From Thermoproteota archaeon (GTDB taxonomy: Archaea; Korarchaeota; Korarchaeia; Korarchaeales; Korarchaeaceae), in NCBI GenBank assembly GCA_015521385.1, contig WAOH01000170.1, positions 1 to 13,283 on the forward strand: a stretch of 13,283 nt of DNA, given 5' to 3'. The notes beneath the pieces are model-generated. The model was not told where the DNA came from. It saw only the letters and a list, made by a program, of their open reading frames with translations, and did not search any database. The translations under genes were made by a program, and so were the position numbers. Below, piece by piece: positions 9,701 through 13,236 of the stretch; positions within the stretch are counted from its first letter, which is position 1; each line of letters opens with the position of its first letter.

Positions 9701-10475
9701 CATCTTCCAGGCGACAAGGGAGGGGCTCCTGTCGAACAGGGTCAGGATGGGGAACCTCACCGCCTCCTTCAGGGTAAAGGCCCTCCCCGCCGAGAGGCTC
9801 ATCTCCCTCCAGAAGCTGGGCATCTACATGGGCTGGGGGGATATCGAGTACGTGATCAGGGTCAGGGGGCCCGTGGGGCTCCAGCTGATCGACACGCTGC
9901 CAGAGGGAGCCGATCTCACCGATGTCTGGTCCCCTCAGGCGGTGAAATGGGAGCGGGATGGGAGGACCCTGAGGATATGGGTCGGGGGCGGCTCAGCCGT
10001 GGTGTTCGTGAGGGTCCACATCCCCGTGTGGAGGTGGGGAACTCACCTGACGAACAGGGTGGAAGTGCCGGGAGGTCCCTTCGCCAGCTCCTCTGTTCTG
10101 GTAGGTCCCCTCAGCAGGGAATCCATGTTCGGCTTCCTGGTCACCCCCGCCTCCCTCTTGGTACTGCTTTTATTGTTCGCGAGGAGGAGGAGAGCTATGT
10201 TAGTGGACTACCGATCCCTCGGAGAGTTCCTGATCCGGGGGGAGAGACCGTCGCATTGGGTGCTCGCCACCGAGGCGACCGTTTCCAGAGCCATGGCTGA
10301 TCCCATACTCGCCTCGTTCGTGGAAGAACTGCTGAACAGTGGGAGCCTGAGGGTAAGGGAGCTCGAGGAGCACGTCTCGGTTAGGGCCTTGGAGCTTGCC
10401 AGGAGGAGGGGAATGGATGTGAGGGAAGCTGCGGAGATCCTGACCCTGCTGGAGGTGGGATCCAAGGGGAGGTGA
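771..10475 (+). CDS. Giant modular single-pass surface glycoprotein with cytoplasmic tail
   Basis: A 3234-residue protein, probably an adhesin, sheath protein or surface sensor. Residues 1-26 are a signal peptide. Next come an N-terminal beta-sandwich (to about 190) and two tandem YFPGD repeats (about 190-337 and 341-490). An unrecognised Tyr/Asp/Gly-rich module covers about 677-924 and a CARDB-like domain about 944-1055. Calcium-type Asp loops lie at 1111-1119 and 1126-1134, a jelly-roll-like domain at about 1190-1340, and a third PGD domain at about 1341-1440. A Cna-B/SdrD-B-like domain (about 1443-1597) precedes an inserted module (1603-1899). The QGSLRQF segment (1900 on), a beta-helix (about 2017-2250) and DUF11-like domains (from about 2404, 2905 and 3005) follow, with a Gly/Pro linker at 2840-2893. 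The membrane helix is about 3117-3136, followed by RRRR (3138-3141) and a helical tail to 3234. About 60 N-X-S/T sequons lie in the ectodomain and none in the tail. The reading frame is intact. Domain names are by eye; the ligand is unknown. Confidence 0.9.
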   Translation: MRRGAAFLLALLAVQAALPYLPSSGAPAPSVLMPGNPVEISLQEPPSSISLIMPNGTILAVDPSSPPDFISLSNLTLSINTSSFPLGWYTVVWPDGNYSFVLDRMRIELDEEGGMFFLSTLSELSGSPLPAEVAVLTPKGTVNVTTTGHRTPLHLPAGNYTIRILAVSGNLTGELVREVSVPGDAGGGLGLDREVYFPGDVVVVSLPPLPPSKEVRLVYPDNSTATLEPEPAEKGWVIRIPLNSSIMLGRYEVRVGNESAIFYVDYYEIEASYSHGIIRGRVSFYFIEPEEVEYRFSSGRHGRVRVVNGTFVIPAPPGEREVELRCGNAVLSLPLVEREVTLDREVYFPGDVVVVKSSFEPSKAVLIDPMGREIHLKFERAGGLWECRYPLNTSVLLGRYRVEVDGVNLSFVVDSYGFELTYEPGEGIVGRVEYHVLPPDLVSYHVDGLEGNASVSNGTFVIPVALSEDEHEVIIVARGRAFDLAVNVTTGELSQGTASEEAAEEMVAYDPLSKTVVVRSLSPKKGIHIGLKGIKALRKVARRLGGLTLSEYELPASPEILRRFGLPVDALNTRVRVERLNATLIRVRVENKLEVWYRFSVEIPRGYRVKEIVRADGKRITNDIRVNRTTGQVEGQLRWYVDGGTLYFFDDPIYGYDVTLIPPAPNESLSIEEVDAGQISAIVFPYSQGDDSFTISSHDHAGRSGDGYANDIDADAGSKIAIRYTTPGGTRQYGNDGALFQTGDYLLTHISRENVTINTVPNGQLESVIITEMQAQWTGYELNITQKTIIRDNNLWFATVYYLRNPTSYTYTDLRFFQGMDWNFRGSYTGDDAFYDPVHDVVYGNDTNAAPGDIQYGGFRGEEASTGHDVNWYGYMWSDIRNDDLNNGTFYQGDAGTALQWDRASLGPGEVWVVPVIWGLGYDAGDMLSNIQDGLSHLHDTGVKSIDTPENGTRVNPNVNSTIWVNTTVALYGVVDAEDVPVNLTIEKVGGGYFSSQLAYVDLYVPHNETAPANFLLDLSSLPVGEYNVTVRTQLPGDQNSSNDARSIIIYVTSFTVEPDQSKTVAPGGVAEYNVTAHNNDEEARFDVSIVQSTKGWPTELYDGVTLVAEDSDGDGTWDYVASSYDSNGNGLPDLLFPIGDTNFTVRKLVPSSAPMGEVDLTELNVSKVGDPSIYDTVSLYTDTIHPGNVEKQFYLHGDADHTLNTTRPVVSSSETQIAANSLDSWAQQPPFASDFVLSGDAVVTLYLRDDYSATHDVVVTLLYTDGSTSEVIGYASASLSLSTSLSPYTFTIPLSSETRIPRGSYLVLRVENQAPYPMYVGHDSSHPSEVEVSTYTYVEVVNASTDRQDYSPGDTITVTANVTDPIGAYDIAQVRIDVYRPDDTLYLSDDMTLSQEDSSTPPLWRIYTYSFSLSDYGAYTVEITAIETNGVESTYNLTVYVSWPIVGRVYEDFGSLGSLDSSDVGLPNVRVFLYNDTNSNGILDDADRMIDSEITDGSGRYTLHSIVDGRVFVAVDSSTLISSKGLNPGHSWDEVWAEQTFQREWSGSSWVLVPKFGGRDPTIGDMEEGAREHYVAVEPSYYGGESVDFGFSYEVVVNALDRKSGQVKPVGEVFKVPAVEDNWRIVFTHNYYESPVVVCTYNLPSSSDNEAVVRIKDVGHYSFKIRIQNPGDKPVTPSDVHCLVMEEGAWELDDGRKVEAHRVVSRGTNARGSWDSSLMEHPSYSWTYSKPVVLGQVMSFNDTRWSVFWDSNGTRSYPPDPVNLYVGKHVGEDPVTYRRNEVLGYVVVEAGNGTTGGLSYSAQLGPVTIRGVDNSPPYSYDLGSSFSVGVAVQSGMRGGNGGWAVLYGPDPVTTSINLAIDEDTLYDSERWHIAEAVAYWVFSGEGLIFAKVSDGRYAQGSLRQFIVNSNALRGSQRSYFVMMVDPNVAYAQSWRIEVNSTLGPLPALNDPSGTLLNGTVFNQDMTVRDANTGVAGSTGTVGTGPDGIVSTGDECALPGVEKPEIELYGGGIPGVGITINASNTWLHGFSVFGFSSSDGSIYVNGSHTLTNVSLSSLLVGLTSSGEDPSVHGLERNGLHGLVVEADGNPEVTLRDSLLGYNGYSGAVFRGGALSGTVYRVESFRNGISSGSEDGISLVGAGGLEVNCSYLHDNAAYGLGALSSPGDLVIVDTNLSDNGLTALNGEDGGLRLTGNNSVVNASVISGNRGPGVVIANWTDGVHVSLNNSILVNAIFSNGEVGIDLDATHSTTNPVGDNVTLNDGLLNPSQPNRGLDYPVIVDYSYDPVSETLTLSGYINAEDAYSGSPEFAGAEVLIYLVRNLNGGDDLAGNNYSGDSELSTSYGEGWIYLGSLIADSNGEFSGSLDLSSFPDWARPDSGTLLSAVTHMNGAGTSEFGPSVERKPVSVSVVKSVEPSGDCALTVTLTVSNLNPWATTTKVYDVLPDGVTMLSYSSPPSGSEGSTYWWSISLGPEGTPEGTKTITYTMGAVDCGTTDFNLSDAQVVGIDPPAGPSVNVSDYLDVVFHADGSYEVLDHWGFVTAINPTNDTVSDLRIYFDAPDYEFYPDYPVSSSIPVDPPLRAPSIPPEGYVRWRFEGPRDQSPPVTIREELIPDVVRCGEMGRVTLHIRLTALANVEGVKMVKPLNWLASPTASATSGTVDLGGEVTWILGPMGAGESADLYLRGWVNPSNPLRLPDARVTVNSSSPPILDDLRGVRFTGPASVNIEKERVEDGYELRASFTDTAEELTYRLVSLCVYEGDPSSGRLVFCEEPDTILSPGSSWLSSTHLDTPLSEPPKYYAVANFTGQASVSGVYSLMHRVGGGFESGAVLTEPTLGCAAGPPAPGGGGGGEGQVQKPPTTATEVPGRVGERIPPAGGEGERPGTGRPPEVTEKLGVSAEVPERLSLSKVCQPAEVEVGGLVKCRVTVANVGNVTARDLTIVDIPDGLRVLSKRLVKGRPLTWRVFRLDPGEEVSFEAIFQATREGLLSNRVRMGNLTASFRVKALPAERLISLQKLGIYMGWGDIEYVIRVRGPVGLQLIDTLPEGADLTDVWSPQAVKWERDGRTLRIWVGGGSAVVFVRVHIPVWRWGTHLTNRVEVPGGPFASSSVLVGPLSRESMFGFLVTPASLLVLLLLFARRRRAMLVDYRSLGEFLIRGERPSHWVLATEATVSRAMADPILASFVEELLNSGSLRVRELEEHVSVRALELARRRGMDVREAAEILTLLEVGSKGR
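1344..1383 (+). repeat. 40-base direct repeat, copy 1 (first YFPGD domain)
   Basis: Identical, base for base, to 1797-1836. It encodes DREVYFPGDVVVV (residues 192-204) plus the first base of the next codon. The flanking DNA of the two domains has clearly diverged, so this is a sharply conserved patch inside an older tandem domain duplication of about 150 codons. Confidence 0.9.
1691..1711 (+). repeat. 21-base direct repeat, copy 1 (N-G-T-F-V-I-P segment)
   Basis: Identical to 2138-2158, 447 bases downstream. It encodes the NGTFVIP strand near the end of the first YFPGD domain. It marks the far edge of the duplicated unit and includes a sequon. Confidence 0.85.
1797..1836 (+). repeat. 40-base direct repeat, copy 2 (second YFPGD domain)
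   Basis: Second copy of the repeat at 1344-1383, 453 bases (151 codons) downstream and in the same frame (residues 343-355). A further shared patch lies near the end of each domain (1691-1711 and 2138-2158). Confidence 0.9.
2138..2158 (+). repeat. 21-base direct repeat, copy 2 (N-G-T-F-V-I-P segment)
   Basis: Second copy of 1691-1711, near the end of the second YFPGD domain. The spacing differs from that of the 40-base repeat by two codons, so the two domains have also acquired small indels. Confidence 0.85.
4101..4172 (+). other. Paired Asp-rich calcium-binding-type loops in the giant protein
   Basis: Residues 1111-1119 read DSDGDGTWD and residues 1126-1134 read DSNGNGLPD. Both follow the D-x-D/N-x-D/N-G-x-x-D spacing of thrombospondin type 3 and EF-hand-like loops. 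A similar loop, NDTNSNGILDD, sits at 1476-1486 in the Cna-B-like domain. Calcium-stabilised rigidity of the stalk is inferred from this pattern. Confidence 0.6.
5098..5560 (+). other. Cna-B/SdrD-B-like (prealbumin-fold) domain in the giant protein
   Basis: Residues about 1443-1597 begin GRVYEDFGSLGS and carry LPNVRVFLYNDTNSNGILDD, then a TDGSGRYTLHSI strand pair. This is the usual order in SdrD-B/Cna-B stalk domains. The domain runs into VDFGFSYEVVVNALD, a linker that in the related bacterial scaffolds I remember leads directly into QGSLRQF. Assignment is by eye. Confidence 0.6.
5577..6470 (+). other. Inserted surface module (about 297 residues) splitting the scaffold
   Basis: Residues about 1603-1899. 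Landmarks in order are YESPVVVCTYN, IRIQNPGDKPVTPSDVHCLV, a second half with PVVLGQVMSFND and RWSVFWDSNGTRS, then NSPPYSYDL, GGNGGWAV, NLAIDEDTLYDSERWH and AVAYWVFSGEG. I recognise this order from modules in large bacterial (for example planctomycete-type) surface proteins; this is from memory and no search was run. The module appears to have two related halves, each ending in a strand of the kind VxxLVMEEG, VLGYVVVEAG or AVAYWVFSG, and the first half loosely resembles an H-type lectin fold. Its function is unknown; carbohydrate binding is possible. Confidence 0.55.
6820..7520 (+). other. Right-handed parallel beta-helix region in the giant protein
   Basis: Residues about 2017-2250 show short repeating rungs of N-T-x-L-x-G-F, L-x-x-N-G-x-x-G-L, I-S-G-N-x-G-P-G-V and I-F-S-N-G-E-V-G-I-D-L types. 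The Asn ladders and G-[IVL] turns are typical of pectate-lyase-like or NosD-like solenoids. No catalytic residues can be assigned, so a structural or glycan-binding role is more likely than lyase activity. Confidence 0.6.
7979..8260 (+). other. DUF11-like Ig domain 1 in the giant protein
   Basis: Residues from about 2404: VSVVKSVEPSGDCALTVTLT, then SNLNPWATTTKVYDVLPDGV. This matches the DUF11 pattern (xxKxv....G....yTitvtN.G......vtDvLPdgv). Further copies start near 9484 (VSNxG form, IVDIPDGLRVLS) and near 9800 (more degenerate, LIDTLPEGADLTDV), close to the membrane. Confidence 0.65.
10120..10475 (+). other. Transmembrane helix plus cytoplasmic tail of the giant protein
   Basis: A hydrophobic helix (about residues 3117-3136, FGFLVTPASLLVLLLLF) is followed by four arginines, which set the C-terminus inside. 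The tail of about 95 residues is predicted helical, with an acidic/basic stretch ending REAAEILTLLEVGSKGR. It carries no sequon, unlike the ectodomain. I recognise no enzymatic domain in it. The next gene encodes a membrane-tethered winged-helix protein, so a contact between the two is a reasonable hypothesis. Confidence 0.7.
10186..10199 (+). promoter_or_regulatory. Possible internal ribosome binding site and ATG within the giant gene
   Basis: The arginine codons AGG AGG AGG AGA after the membrane helix place GGAGG (10186-10190) 6 bases before an in-frame ATG (10197-10199). Initiation there would yield a free 92-residue copy of the tail. The arginines are also explained by the positive-inside rule, so the site may be incidental. 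Confidence 0.3.
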
Positions 10476-10476
10476 T
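10468..10476 (+). promoter_or_regulatory. Perfect Shine-Dalgarno site overlapping the giant gene's stop codon
   Basis: GGAGGTGAT is a full match to the usual 16S rRNA anti-Shine-Dalgarno tail. It contains the TGA stop of the giant gene (10473-10475) and lies just before the ATG at 10480. It fixes the downstream start and implies coupled or reinitiated translation. Confidence 0.8.
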
Positions 10477-10479
10477 CCC

Positions 10480-10893
10480 ATGGCCTTTCTCACCCTTTCG
10501 AGGAGGTACATCCCGGCGATCGTTTGGGGAGTGGCGATCTTCCTGCTGGAGGCGTTCGCGATCATAATGTACAGGTCCCTGCTCTCGGAGTCCGTCCTTT
10601 ACGTAGCGGTTGTAGTGGCGGGTGCTGCAGCCGCCCTGATCTCCCTAGCGATCTACATATCTGAGCCCAAGTTTCGAAAGACCACTTACCACATCAGAGT
10701 TACCGTAATCGACAGCACTGCGGAGGACTCTCTCGGTAGGGCCATCCTAGAGACGGCAATGAGGGAGGGCAGGATAACCCCGTCTAAGCTCGCCGAGGAG
10801 CTGGGGGTCACGGTTTACAAGATAGTGGAGAGACTCTACGATCTGGAGAAGGAGGGCAAGATTAGGATAGAGGGGATAGAGGCCGAGACCTGA
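10480..10893 (+). CDS. Membrane-tethered winged-helix DNA-binding protein
   Basis: A 137-residue protein with two hydrophobic helices (about 11-31 and 38-60) joined by a short loop with a few polar residues. This leaves both termini on the cytoplasmic side. After a linker (EPKFRKTTYHIRVTVIDS) there is a winged-helix domain at about 86-132. Helix 1 is GRAILETAMREG, the helix-turn-helix is TPSKLAEELGVTVYKIVERL, and the wing is LEKEGKIRIEG. The pattern resembles archaeal ArsR/MarR-like or Lrp-type wHTH domains; the exact family is not certain. It probably acts as a transcription regulator held at the membrane. The start is fixed by the perfect ribosome binding site, and the gene is the last in the operon with the giant surface protein. 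The stop is 16 bases from the convergent gene's stop. Confidence 0.85.
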   Translation: MAFLTLSRRYIPAIVWGVAIFLLEAFAIIMYRSLLSESVLYVAVVVAGAAAALISLAIYISEPKFRKTTYHIRVTVIDSTAEDSLGRAILETAMREGRITPSKLAEELGVTVYKIVERLYDLEKEGKIRIEGIEAET

Positions 10894-10909
10894 CGGCTCA
10901 CCGAGACGT

Positions 10910-11809
10910 TTAGATCAGTCCCTGAGACCTCATCCAAGAGAGGCTCTCCCTCATCCCCTCCCGCAGCTCTATTGTCGGCCTGTATCCCGTCGCCTCGAGC
11001 TTGCCTATCGGAACATCCTCCGGGGCTAGGTAGAGGTACCTCACCACGTCAAAGAACCTGCTTGCAAGCCTCACCAACCCCCTGCTGATGGGGATCCTGA
11101 TCCCCCCTGACTTCCCCAAGAATGAGGATATCTCGTCGAGCAACTCCCCCATCGTGTACATCCTCGGGCCCCTGACGTTGAATATCCCCTCCTCACCGGT
11201 CTCGAGTAGGTGTATCATCGCCCTGCTCACGTCCCTGGCGTGTACGAGGGCGAGAGGCAGCTCCTCGCTTATCAGGACAGGCCTTATCCCCCTCTTGATC
11301 CACCTCGCGATGCTCAGGATGTCGGGATTTATCGAGAAGGGGCCGTATATCCACCCGGGCCTCACCACTATCGGCCTGGCGCCGGACTCGAGGACCCTCC
11401 TCTCGGCCTCGCACTTGGATCGCTCGTACCCGGTGATGGGCATGCAGGGGGCCTCCTCGTCGGCCCTGACCTTCAATCCGTCGCCGGGAGCGAGTATGCT
11501 GCTCACGAGCAGGAAGGTGTCGGCCTCGACCCTCCTCAGAAGGTTCACGGTCCCCCCGTAGTTCACCCTCATCGTGGGCCCTCGGAGCACCGCGGCCAGG
11601 TGGAAGACCGCGTCCACCCTAAGCGATCCGTTGAACTCCTCAACCCTCGCCTCTATCAGCTCCACGCCTCTCAGGATCTCTCTAGCCCAGGGCCTCTTGT
11701 CCAGGCTTCCCCTGTTGACCATGGCCACTATCTCGTAGCCTCTCTCCTTGAGGAGAGGTATCAGGTTGCATCCGAGCATCCCAGATGCTCCGGTTACCAG
11801 TACCCTCAT
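10910..11809 (-). CDS. NAD-dependent epimerase/dehydratase (extended SDR family)
   Basis: A 299-residue Rossmann-fold protein beginning MRVLVTGASGMLGCNL. The glycine motif TGASGMLG binds NAD(P). HLAA occurs near residue 70, a VSSI strand near 102-105, and the catalytic pair YERSK (Tyr128, Lys132) follows. VRPGWIYGP is the usual strand after the active site. These are the hallmarks of extended SDR sugar-nucleotide epimerases, dehydratases and reductases. The substrate cannot be told from sequence; a nucleotide sugar for surface glycan or N-glycan synthesis is plausible next to a heavily sequon-rich surface protein, but this is inference. A GTG at 11824 would add five residues (MLNSS). I prefer the ATG because the family starts right at M-[RK]-[VI]-L-V-T-G and no ribosome binding site precedes either codon. 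Confidence 0.85.
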   Translation of the reverse strand: MRVLVTGASGMLGCNLIPLLKERGYEIVAMVNRGSLDKRPWAREILRGVELIEARVEEFNGSLRVDAVFHLAAVLRGPTMRVNYGGTVNLLRRVEADTFLLVSSILAPGDGLKVRADEEAPCMPITGYERSKCEAERRVLESGARPIVVRPGWIYGPFSINPDILSIARWIKRGIRPVLISEELPLALVHARDVSRAMIHLLETGEEGIFNVRGPRMYTMGELLDEISSFLGKSGGIRIPISRGLVRLASRFFDVVRYLYLAPEDVPIGKLEATGYRPTIELREGMRESLSWMRSQGLI

Positions 11810-11830
11810 CGAGGAATTGAGCACGCGGCA

Positions 11831-11836
11831 CTTAAG
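11831..11836 (-). promoter_or_regulatory. Possible TATA box for the SDR gene
   Basis: CTTAAG is centred about 25 bases before the ATG at 11809, a spacing that fits a leaderless archaeal transcript. It also contains the TAA stop of the flavin reductase gene upstream, so it could be coincidence and the two genes could be one operon with a 22-base gap. Confidence 0.3.
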
Positions 11837-12398
11837 ACGGTTGGCGCGTCCCCCTCACCCTCCCCTTCCTCACGCTTTCGGGATCCACCGTTACGTATAG
11901 ATCGCTCCCCAGGTAGAGCAGTGGCCTCACGGTCGATACATCGATCTTACCGTCTCCGGAGAGCGCGAGCACCGACCTGACCTCTCCGACGAACCAGGTG
12001 TGATCCCCCAGCTCGATCTCCCTCACCAGCTCGCACTCCAGCGATGTGTAAGCTCCTTCCACCAGAGGAACACCGAGCTCAGGGCCGCTGAACACCCTTA
12101 TGCCCGCCAGCTCAAGCTTGTCGCCCCTCTCCCTCCTCGAGATCCTCCCACAGGTGTGCACCGAGTCGACCATCTCGTAGGGGAGGAGGTTCACCCCGAA
12201 GGATCCGCTCTCCCTTATCAGGGAGTGGGTGGCCCTCTCCGGTGCCACGGACACGCCATAGAGAGGAGGATCGAACGATATGGGCGCGTGCCAGGTCGCT
12301 GCCATGGCGTTGGGATCGCTGATCGAGCCCGAGGTTATCAGGGCCACCAGCCTGGGGTTCGCCACCCTGAAGAACATCTCGGTTGAAATCCTCATCAT
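11832..12398 (-). CDS. Flavin reductase-like FMN-binding protein (flavoredoxin/DIM6-NTAB type)
   Basis: A 188-residue protein of the split-barrel flavin reductase-like family (COG1853 type). FMN-binding landmarks are PNAMAATWHAPISFDPP (29-45), the APERATHSLIRESGSFGVNLLP stretch (52-73), the acidic strand CELVREIELGDHTWFVGEV (122-140) and RPLLYLGSDLYVTV (158-171). Archaeal members include the ferric reductase of Archaeoglobus, which is of similar size. The protein probably transfers electrons from NAD(P)H through FMN or flavin, acceptor unknown. A GTG at 12443 would add 15 residues (SGRQIHQHTPAPNH after Met) that do not look like the family, have no ribosome binding site and would cover the divergent gene's promoter. 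The ATG at 12398 (or the next codon) is therefore preferred. It is soluble, and lies 22 bases upstream of the SDR gene on the same strand. Confidence 0.85.
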   Translation of the reverse strand: MMRISTEMFFRVANPRLVALITSGSISDPNAMAATWHAPISFDPPLYGVSVAPERATHSLIRESGSFGVNLLPYEMVDSVHTCGRISRRERGDKLELAGIRVFSGPELGVPLVEGAYTSLECELVREIELGDHTWFVGEVRSVLALSGDGKIDVSTVRPLLYLGSDLYVTVDPESVRKGRVRGTRQPS

Positions 12399-12422
12399 AT
12401 GATTTGGGGCCGGGGTATGCTG

Positions 12423-12430
12423 ATGAATTT
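12423..12430 (-). promoter_or_regulatory. Putative TATA box of the flavin reductase gene
   Basis: On the minus strand this reads AAATTCAT, centred about 28 bases before the ATG at 12398, in an otherwise GC-rich window. It implies a leaderless or nearly leaderless transcript. No Shine-Dalgarno sequence precedes the ATG. Confidence 0.4.
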
Positions 12431-12442
12431 GACGCCCACTCA

Positions 12443-12454
12443 CCTTTTTGTTTG
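12443..12454 (+). promoter_or_regulatory. Putative TATA box of the 12474 gene
   Basis: CCTTTTTGTTTG is a T-rich block centred about 26 bases before the ATG at 12474, the distance expected between an archaeal TATA box and a leaderless start. No Shine-Dalgarno sequence lies before that ATG. The box is about 20 bases from the divergent gene's box. Confidence 0.5.
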
Positions 12455-12473
12455 ATCACATACCCCTACTCCT

Positions 12474-13169
12474 ATGTCGGTAGAGGAGTTGAGGGAGATA
12501 CAGAGTCTCAACACCCTGGTCTTCGAGACCCTGGGTCAACCGGAGAGGGCGAGGGAGTTCAAGATAAAGGAGCTGAAGAGGTGGGGATTCGACCTCCTGT
12601 GGGGAAAAATGGCCGGAGAAGAGACCTACTTCACGGCAGAGGCGGGCAAGAGGCACGTCGGGGAGAAGTACATGGAGGGAGGGATAGAGTACGAGGTCCT
12701 CGAGGTCCTGGAGGAGATACCGAAGAACAAGCGGTTCCTCGCGCACGTGGAGACCCAGCAGGGAAGGGCCTACATAGTGGGATACCTGAGGGAGGGGGAG
12801 GAGGACACAGTCATACTGGATGTCCCGGCTGGCCCGCTCCTCCTGAACTTCTTCAAGAAGAACAACCTGCGGAACCTGGTGTCCTACCTCAGGAACGTGG
12901 GGATAGTATCTGAGTTCGTCAAGCAGAGGGGACAGGAGGGAAAGCCGGTCCCCTACGAAGAGCTGCCCAACGTGGCCAGGAGGTTCCTGAGGTCCGCGAG
13001 GGAGCTGGAGAAGGAGGCCGGTTTCGGGAGGGTCGCGCTGGCATACTACGGCGAGGACAAGGAAGAGAGGCCCAGGTACAGGATCTCATGGCTTCTCCCG
13101 ACCATAGCCCTGTTCGATCTCGAGCTGGCCCAGAAGGCGGACAAGGCCCTGGGCCTGTTCCCCAAGTGA
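12474..13169 (+). CDS. Hypothetical soluble protein
   Basis: I do not recognise this 231-residue protein. It has no signal peptide or membrane helix and is rich in Glu, Lys and Arg. An N-terminal helical part (1-50, with LGQPERAREFKIKELKRWGF) leads to a beta-rich middle (about 60-120). That middle carries EEIPKNKRFLAHVETQQGRA and YLREGEEDTVILDVPAGPLL. A helical section follows (about 122-180, FFKKNNLRNLVSYLRNVG and ARRFLRSARELEKEAGF), and the C-terminus is hydrophobic (RISWLLPTIALFDLELAQ). No cysteine or histidine clusters suggest a metal site. The start is the first ATG after the T-rich promoter block and fits a leaderless message. It stands alone, divergent from the flavin reductase gene. 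The window gives no clue to function beyond that promoter sharing. Confidence 0.8.
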   Translation: MSVEELREIQSLNTLVFETLGQPERAREFKIKELKRWGFDLLWGKMAGEETYFTAEAGKRHVGEKYMEGGIEYEVLEVLEEIPKNKRFLAHVETQQGRAYIVGYLREGEEDTVILDVPAGPLLLNFFKKNNLRNLVSYLRNVGIVSEFVKQRGQEGKPVPYEELPNVARRFLRSARELEKEAGFGRVALAYYGEDKEERPRYRISWLLPTIALFDLELAQKADKALGLFPK

Positions 13170-13210
13170 TCCCCGCTGTGGCGCAACCTTCTGGGCTGTG
13201 GAGCCGGGGA
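13170..13210 (+). terminator. Possible hairpin after the 12474 gene
   Basis: TCCCCG-CT (13170-13177) pairs with AG-C-CGGGGA (13202-13210), giving eight base pairs with one bulge and a 24-base loop. It lies between two apparently convergent genes. No U-tract follows, and archaeal termination depends mainly on U-tracts, so a terminator role is weakly supported. Confidence 0.2.
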
Positions 13211-13236
13211 CGGGGTGAGGAAGAGGAGAGTGAGGC

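Noticed and set aside
10197..10475. The cytoplasmic tail as a PIN nuclease domain
   Set aside because: There is a faint resemblance (VLATEATVSRAMADP and REAAEILTLLEVG), but the acidic active-site residues at the expected positions are missing and the C-terminal part of the fold is absent.
12399..12443. N-terminal extension of the flavin reductase from a GTG at 12443
   Set aside because: The added residues do not fit the family, no ribosome binding site precedes the GTG, and the segment would cover the promoter boxes of both genes.
13170..13236. A small RNA (tRNA or C/D box type) after the last complete gene
   Set aside because: No cloverleaf and no proper C and D boxes can be drawn. GTGAGGA near 13215 is only a one-mismatch C-box and has no D-box partner.
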